Shown: positions 57,187 to 64,000 of the stretch, one piece after another | How the letters are laid out: every line of letters begins with the position of its first letter | How positions within the stretch are numbered: the stretch's first letter is position 1 | The notes under the pieces: model-generated | Databases searched by the model: none | Told to the model about the DNA's origin: nothing | What the model saw: only the letters and a program-made list of their open reading frames with translations | Made by a program: the position numbers and the translations under genes | Origin: Saposhnikovia divaricata | Taxonomy: Eukaryota > Streptophyta > Magnoliopsida > Apiales > Apiaceae | Direction: 5' to 3' | Assembly (NCBI GenBank): GCA_036435485.1 | Contig: CM071595.1 | Coordinates: 9,972,001 to 10,036,000, forward strand | Length of the DNA stretch: 64,000 nt

Positions 57187-58995
57187 TGTAAGACCCCGAT
57201 AATTTTATATGATTAAATACTAAATATAAATTAATTTATTGGGAAAACGAAAAAGAAAAAGAAAAGAAAAGAAAAGACGTTACAAAAAAAACGGGGATAG
57301 TTAAACTTACGTTATTTTTTTTCAGAGGGGAAGAAGGAAAAGTGGGAGGAGAAAGAGAAGGATGAAGAGAAAGAGATGGGTAATACAATCTAATTGGGAG
57401 AAGGATTTTGGAGTTTTAAGGTAAAAACACAAACCCCTTGTTTATAGACTATCATATTCGATTTAGAATTTAGAACTTACGAGTTTTATATTATATATAC
57501 ATGTATTAGGTTTTAGAGTGATTGGGAAATCTGAAATTCTTGATCACCATTCGTAATTTCTGAGTTTTAAGGTACGGATATCATCTTTATGCTTTTTACT
57601 TCGTTACGATTGTAAGGAATTGCCGTATTTGGTCTTTTACATGTGCTGAGTTCTTGTAAAATCTGTATAAAATTCAATTTTTGTCGTATGATGATGATTT
57701 TACTGTCCCTGGAAAGGTATTTGAATTATCTACAACTTTTGTTCTTTAACTTTTCTGAGATTCTATGCGTAAGTAGGTGTATTCTGCGATTTTAGTGACC
57801 TGCCAGGGAATTTTCTGAACTGATACTCGTACTTTAAAAATTCGTATTAAATTGAAATTTTGTGCATATTTTATGAGTAATATATCTACAGAAAGGTATT
57901 TCCGCGTTCTACGTTTCTTGTTTACACTCCGCTGCTAAATTCTATGTTTCTATTGTCGTAAATAGTATAATACTAAATAAGTCAGGTGCTGATTCTGTTT
58001 TGCTGTCCGCAAATATCTACTTTCAGAGTTCGTTATTTGTCCGTTTTTAATGAGCCTTACCATTCTGGAAAGGTCTTGGAATTTCCTACGATTTTCGTGT
58101 TTTATACTTTTTGATTTGAATTTATCTTCATAGTGTAATTTCCTATTTTTCAGAACTGATCAGGTTGTGATTTCGCTATCCTTTGTCTATTTTGTAATAT
58201 AATTGGGTTTGTTATATTTGAGAATTATGTTTTGGTTATATTTTGATATAAATGTGATTTGGGAGATTGTAAGATATCCGTCATGACTATTCCGTATATG
58301 TATGTTTGGCCATTTTGGGTAGCATTTGGTTTGTGCTATGCAAGCCCCTGTAAGTTTCTTTTGATGACTACATATTTCCGGATAACCGAAAATGTAGGAC
58401 ATCCTGTAAGTGTAATATTGTCTCCCCTATTAGTGTGTATGTTTTGCTTTCCATTATATTGTTTTGAGTATGATTCGTAAGTGTAAGTGTATGTATAAAG
58501 CATGTCTATTTTGGATTGGAAAGCACGTATGTTTACATTGTGGTTTTAAGATTTGGTGGTATTTTTATTTTTTCCAAGTTTGTCTTTATTTCTCGTTTAG
58601 ATATTTTGTTTATTTCTTTATTGTCATCATGTCTAACTCTTATTCACCTTGTCATCGTTCTTATCCGTATATGAGCTTTCGCTCACTGCCGGTTTTTGTT
58701 TCTTGTTTTTCCCCGGCAGGTAATCCTAACTAGTTGGGCCACTTATGGGATGAGCGCGAGTGGGGGTTTAGCGGAGCTAATTTATTTTCTTGCATTTTTA
58801 TTAGAATTATAGAATTTATTTCGGACTTTAGTAAGTGTGCTTTTGAATTTGGAGTTGGACACTATAAGTTTAAGTTTTATTTTATGGACTGTAAGTTGGA
58901 GATTGGTATTGTTTGGATTGGTTATTTCTTGGAGAATTTTAATTTAGTGGACTTGAAAATGTTTATTATTTTAAGCTAAATGTTGGGATGTTAAA
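57187..58995 (+). repeat. 5' LTR of the Gypsy element, about 1.8 kb
   Basis: It starts TGTAAGACCCCG. The end is placed just before the primer site, in TGTTGGGATGTTAAA, where TGTTACA would be usual. It contains a purine run (AAAAGAAAAAGAAAAG) near 57250. ORFs in it are chance. Confidence 0.7.
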
Positions 58996-58996
58996 G

Positions 58997-59012
58997 TTTG
59001 CATCAGAGCCAA
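58997..59012 (+). other. Primer-binding site (initiator Met tRNA type), mutated
   Basis: TTTGCATCAGAGCCAA corresponds to the usual TTGGTATCAGAGC site with a damaged start. Confidence 0.6.
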
Positions 59013-59171
59013 GGTTTTATGATTCTGTAGACTTACATTAGGCTCGACCTGTGAGGATTGGGTAGATGTAGGATATGTTGTGTTTTTTGTTATTTCACTG
59101 CGTTGCATTGCATATATATTTGGCCTCTATATTTTGGTACTTGTGGAACTGAATTAATTGGTGATTGTAGG

Positions 59172-60600
59172 ATGGCTACTCGACGATCCACCCGACTTTC
59201 TGGTGAGCAGCCTTCTAGTGATGCTAATCGCTCTGTACCAGGGCGTAGGGGTAGAGGATCTGCTTCATCTAGTAGGGATAGAGGAAGTGCTACTCGTGCT
59301 ATTCAGAATACGACGACACAACCAGAAACTGTGCCTCAAACTGATCAAGGAGGAAATGTCCTAGGGGGAAAATGAGCGGCCAGCACCTCAGCAACCAGTG
59401 GCACAACCTCAGAATCAGTTAGCTATTGATCCGAATGTGTTGGCTAATGTTGTGAGTCAGGCAGTGGTTAGCTCCCTTGAGCGAATTATCAATCCTAATG
59501 TGGTTGGTCAGAATCAGGGGCAAAATGTGGAGCAACCTAATAATGTGGTGCAGAATAACACTAATAATCAGCAGGGGGTTGAGCAAAATATAATTGTGGT
59601 TCCCGATTATGATACATATGAATATCCCCAGAATCAGGCTACTTACATTCCTATGTTGGAGAGATTTAATAAGCAGAAGCCTAGGAGTTTTAATGGGCAA
59701 GGAGGACCGGAAGCAGCTGAGAACTGGTTGGGGCACCTCAGAAAAATTTTCCGATTGATTGGTTGTTCTGAAAATACTATGGCGAGGTTTGCTGCATATA
59801 AGTTGGAGGATGATGCTGATAGATGGTGGACTACTGTAACTGCCACCAAACCGGAGCACTATATGGATGTTGTTACTTGGAATGAGTTTGAGGAGCTTTT
59901 TAATCAGATGTACTTTCCAGTGGCTGATAGGGAGAGGTATGTGCGTGAGTATCAGACAGTGAGACAGGGTGACACCGAGACAGTGGCAGAGTATATCTCC
60001 AGGTTTAACAGGTTGGCTAGTTTTGCAGCTTCAGAGATTAAGTCAGAGGAAGATAAGGCTAACAAGTTCAAGTGGGGTCTTAGGGTGGAGTACAGGCTTA
60101 ACATTATTTCTACCAGGTTTGCAAGTATGGAGCAGGCTATTAGTGCAGCTAAGTATCAGGAGTTATCTGTTCTAGACGGTAAGGAGGATCCCAGTAGGAA
60201 GAGGGCTAGGGATGAGCCACAGAGTTTTAATCACAACCAACAGAGCTTTCGAGTTAATCAGTTTCAGGGTGCTCAGCAGTAGGGGAATCACTTGTCTCGA
60301 CAGAGTGAGCCGTCTTACTCCCGAAATAATGTAGGGAGTCGAGGTTTTCAGAGGGGTCAGCAAAATATTGGTAGTGGAAGGAGGCGGGAACCTATAATGG
60401 TAATAGAGGGAACTTTCAAGGAAACCGACAGGCAAGGGACCGATGCAGGACTTGTGGGGGTAACTATCCAGGAAAACCATGTTTTAGGGAGACAGGAGCT
60501 TGTTATATATGTGGGAGGACTGGACATTTTGCTAGAGATTGTACTGTGCAACGTAGGGAGCATCATCAGGCTCCATCTAATGCTAATCCGGGCCAGGCAC
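59172..60600 (+). pseudogene. Gypsy gag with CCHC knuckle, broken
   Basis: The start is MATRRSTRLSGEQPS at 59172. A frameshift near 59365 separates this from the main gag domain (59398-60282: ERFNKQKPRSFNGQGGPE, DDADRWWTTV, EFEELFNQMYFP, VAEYISRFNRLA). After an in-frame TAG at 60280-60282 and another shift near 60400, the knuckle CYICGRTGHFARDC follows in the frame that leads into protease. This is the normal Gypsy gag layout, disabled. Confidence 0.88.
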
Positions 60601-61169
60601 AACATCAGCAAGAAGGCAATCAGGTTCAGAGAAATGCCGGTCGTGTTTATGCCACCACAGCTAGGGATGCAGCAAATATCCCGGGTATTATTTCTGGTAC
60701 TTTGTTTGTTGGCAATAAAGATGCTAGAGTGTTATTTGATACTGGTGCTACACATTCTGTTGTTTCATCTAGTTATGCTAAACATCTTGGGGTGCAGTCA
60801 TATGAGTTAGTTCCATCAATTTGTATTAGCACAGCTGTAGGTATGAGTGTAGATGTGCATGTTGAGTATCCTAATTGTCCTATCAGGGTAGGGAATCATA
60901 TACTACCAACTAGTTTGCTACCTTTACATATGCGAGATTTTGATGTGATTTTAGGCATGGATTGGTTGGAAAAGTATGGAGCAGTTATCGATTGTGAGAG
61001 TAGAATTGTGAAGTTCAAGTTAGGTGATAGTTTGGTAGCCGAATATCATGGGTCCAAACCTAGTGCTTTATATGAGATGATATCTGTCATGAAGGCTGTG
61101 AGATCAATGAAGAAGGGTTGTTCTGGTTATCTTGCTTATATAGTTGATACAAATACAGTACAACCGTAA
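60601..61169 (+). pseudogene. Gypsy aspartic protease
   Basis: GTLFVGNKDARVLFDTGATHSVVS holds the catalytic DTGA. The segment DVILGMDWLEKYGAVIDC is the conserved second half. It stops at TAA 61167-61169 (after VQP), where the family reads straight on to RT. Confidence 0.85.
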
Positions 61170-63494
61170 CTAAAGGATGTGCCAGTGGTTAGGGAATTCA
61201 GTGATGTGTTTCCGGATGATCTTCCAGGATTACCCCCATAGAGGGAGGTTGAGTTTGCTGTAGAGCTTGTACCAGGTTCCGAGCCGATCTCTAAGGCTCC
61301 TTACCGAATGGCTCCAGCTGAATTAAAGGAGTTGAAGGAACAGTTACAAGAGTTACTTGATAAGGGTGTTATCCGCCCAAGTGTATCTCCTTGGGTGCTC
61401 CAGTTCTTTTTATGAAGAAGAAGGATGGTTCGATGAGACTTTGTATTGATTGTAGAGAGTTGAATAAGATCACAGTACGTAATAGATACCCATTACCACG
61501 TATTGATGACCTGTTTGATCAATTACAAGGGGCCAAATTTTTCTCAAAAATTGATTTGCGATCAGGTTACCATCAGTTACGGGTGAGAGATGAGGATGTG
61601 CCGAAGACAGCTTTTCGAACACGATATGGACATTATGAGTTTCTTGTCATGCCATTTGGATTAACTAATGCTCCATCAGTCTTTATGGATTTGATGAATA
61701 AGGTCTTCAGGGACTTCTTGGACAAGTTTGTTATTGTACTCATTGATGACATTCTTGTATACTCGAGGTCTGAAGAAGAGTATGAGGAACACCTACGAGT
61801 AGTTTTGGAGGTCTTGAGGAGCTGTCAGTTGTTTGCTAAGTTTTCAAAGTGTGAGTTTTGGCTGAGGCAAGTTTCATTCTTGGGGCATGTTGTTTCCGCG
61901 GAAGGGATACAGGTGGACCCGTAAAAAATAGCAGCTGTGAAAGAATGGTCGAGACCAACTACAGTGACAGAGGTTAGGAGTTTTCTGGGTCTAGCTGGGT
62001 ATTACCGAAGGTTTGTGGAAGGTTTTTCTACTATCTCTATGCCTTTGACACGGTTGAAGAGGAAGAATAATCGATTTGTGTGGACAAATGAGTGTGAGCA
62101 GAGTTTTCAGGAATTGAAGAAGAGGTTGACTACAGCTCCAGTATTGACACTACCATCAGGGTCTGAGGGATTTGTTATTTATAGTGACGCTTCAAGAAAG
62201 GGGTTAGGAGCGGTTTTAATGCAGCATGGTAAGGTGATTGCATATACATCTAGACAGTTGAAGACACATGAGGAAAATTACCCGACTCACGACTTAGAGT
62301 TGGCAGCCGTCGTGTTTGCTCTAAAGTTATGGCGACATTATTTGTATGGGGTTTCTTGCGATATTTGGACTGATCACCAAAGCCTTAAATACATCTTCAC
62401 CCAGAAGGAGCTGAATATGAGGCAACGGAGATGGCTTGAGTTGATTAAGGACTACGATGTGCAGATTCAGTATAAGCCTGGTAAGGCTAATGTTGTTGCA
62501 GATGCACTCAGTCGCAAAAATTCTGGTCAGCTTTCTTTCTTGTTTGCATTACCTAATGAATTGCAAGAAGAAGTACAAATAATGGGGTTGGCTCTTGGTG
62601 TGCGAGGTGTGGCTGGTGTGTTGGCTAATTTGCAAATGGAACCGACATTGATTTCTAGGATTAAGGAAGCACATAAGGAGGACTTAGAGATACAAGAGAT
62701 TGTTCGAAATATTCAAGATGGTAAGCCATCAGATTTTAACGTGGATGATTATGGCGTTGTTTGGCTTTTGGGTCGATTGTGCGTTCCAAGGTCAGCTATT
62801 CGAGAGGAGCTTTTGGCGGAAGATCATTACTCACCATTTTCTATACATCCCGGCAGTACCAAAATGTATAGGGACATGAAGGATCATTTTTGGTGGAGCG
62901 GCATGAAGAAGGATATTGATGATTATGTATCAAAGTGTATAACTTGTCAACTTGTCAAGATTGAACACCAAAGGCCAGGTGGGGAATTACGTTCATTGGA
63001 TATACCCGAGTGGAAATGGGAACATATATGCATGGACTTCCTTATGGATTTACCTAGAACATTGAAGAAACATGATGCTATTTGGGTGGTCGTGGACTGA
63101 CTTACGAAATCTGCCCACTTTCTTGCAATTTGGGCAACTGATTCAGTTGACAAATTGGCTGAAATTTATAGAGATTAGGTTATGAGATTACATGGGGTTC
63201 CAGTTAGTATTGTTTCAGATAGAGATCCACGGTTTACATCTCGATTTTGGGAAGGATTTCAAAAGGCATGGGGTACTAAACTTAGTTTCAACACAGCATT
63301 CCATCCGCAAACAGATGGTCAATCGGAGAGAACCATTCAAACCTTAGAGGATATGCTGAGGGCTTGTGCACTAGATTGGGCTGGTAGGTGGGACGAACAC
63401 TTACCACTTGTGGAGTTTGCTTACAACAATAGTTGGCAAGCTAGTATTGGGATGGCACCGTATGAAGCTTTGTATGGGAGGAGATGTAGAACAC
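61170..63494 (+). pseudogene. Gypsy RT, RNase H and integrase, broken
   Basis: RT: REFSDVFPDDLPGLPP, TAG at 61240-61242, a shift at SPWGAPVLF (about 61393), LDCRELNK-type CIDCRELNKIT, FFSKIDLRSGYHQL and IDDILVYS (catalytic aspartates present). TAA at 61922-61924. RNase H: VIYSDASRKGLGAVL, WTDHQSLKYI and ADALSRK. Integrase: HPGSTKMYRDM, CITCQ, CMDFLMDLP, TGA at 63098-63100, TAG at 63177-63179, SDRDPRFTS and HPQTDGQSERTIQTLEDMLRAC. The motifs are intact but the frame has at least four stops and one shift. Confidence 0.9.
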
Positions 63495-64000
63495 TGTAAG
63501 AACCCAGGTTTTTGTAATATTTCTAAAATGATCATAAACGGTGATTGGTGGAGGTTATGTAAAGTTTTAAGATCATATTATATGAATGAAGAAGTATTTA
63601 TACTTTTATGGATAAAGTATCGTTGTACCAAGAAGAAAGGGAATGTAGAAATTGTCAGATTACGTAGATTTTTACTTTTATTAAATATTGGTATAAATAT
63701 GGGATATTGAGGTTAAGAAAATCTTTAAGCTAAGTTAAATACCAAGGCAAGGAATTATGTAATTTATTAGAAGAATTTCAAAGGCAAATGTTCAAGAACG
63801 AGGAAAGAAATTTCTACGCGACGAAACGCTTTTACAAGAAAATCTCTAAAATTGCATATGGAATTAAATGGTAAGCATTGGTTGATTAATAGGTGAGTAA
63901 TATACCTGCAATTTACCATGTAATAGCCATGCAAGCCAAGGAGCATTGGATGCTAATCAAATAAGTCAAGTAGTGATTATTTAAACCAAGCATTGTATAC
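63495..64000 (+). mobile_element. Start of a second LTR retrotransposon inserted in the Gypsy integrase
   Basis: TGTAAGAACCCAGGTTTTTGTAA at 63495 abruptly replaces integrase coding sequence. TGTAAGAACCC is a common LTR start of Del/Tekay-type elements and differs from the host element's own LTR. If so, the target duplication should be AACAC (63490-63494). The element continues outside the window. Confidence 0.6.

Larger units (their letters stand above)
57187..63494 (+). mobile_element. Gypsy (Del/Tekay-like) LTR retrotransposon, degenerate and truncated
   Basis: The order is 5' LTR, primer site, gag, protease, RT, RNase H, integrase, which is the Gypsy order. Integrase breaks off after YEALYGRRCRT, where another LTR begins, so the C-terminal domain and 3' LTR are missing from view. 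The Del/Tekay (chromovirus) placement rests on the LTR start TGTAAGACCCCGATAATTT, the long LTR and the protein wording; the chromodomain itself is not present. Confidence 0.9.

Noticed and set aside
59419..59859. 146-codon minus-strand ORF
   Set aside because: It is the antisense of the Gypsy gag domain and has no motif of its own.

Overview
The window is nuclear DNA of a flowering plant, almost certainly a eudicot. It is AT-rich, has GT-AG spliced genes, CC-NB-ARC-LRR resistance genes, plant-type ABCC and Raf-like kinase sequences, and the usual plant transposon load (Helitrons, Gypsy and Copia LTR elements, an L1 LINE, tRNA-derived SINEs, MITEs). Species cannot be fixed from sequence alone; an asterid is my guess. 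Most of the window is transposons and decayed gene pieces. Only two genes look intact.

Layout. 1-498 is an LTR end that interrupts a Helitron remnant (about 499-1382). 1383-3690 holds MITEs. 3689-8440 is a complete non-autonomous LTR retrotransposon with a CCAGG target duplication and a non-coding interior of short tandem repeats. 8441-10838 holds MITEs and unassigned DNA. 10839-16116 is a mutated, structurally near full-length L1 LINE on the minus strand, with a 13-bp target duplication. 17041-24646 is a nest of three Helitron copies; one insertion is supported by a related empty site inside the window. 24870-30366 is a broken ABCC (MRP-type) transporter gene. It runs straight into a coiled-coil repeat fragment resembling COP1-interactive protein 1 (30507-31531).

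31939-35103 and 36007-39151 are two tandem, same-strand CNL genes of 917 and 955 codons, each with one intron at the same NB-ARC position. 39152-43150 holds MITEs, two SINEs and a miniature Helitron. 43524-48403 is a Helitron on the minus strand with an internal 0.7-kb tandem duplication. 49218-52641 is a defective Copia element with LTRs I read as identical and a CAAGA target duplication. 53247-53835 is a third, broken CNL fragment. 54381-56425 is a Raf-like kinase pseudogene with three recognisable exons and a hAT-type MITE in its second intron. 57187-63494 is a Gypsy (Del/Tekay-like) element full of stops, itself cut by another LTR that starts at 63495 and leaves the window.

How it fits together. 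The likely functional content is the CNL pair, which would encode cytoplasmic immune receptors. The ABCC, kinase and third CNL loci look like eroding duplicates. I found no operon-like or clearly undescribed gene system. The most informative structures are the nested Helitrons with their internal empty site, the ABCC/coiled-coil junction, and the repeat-only LTR element.
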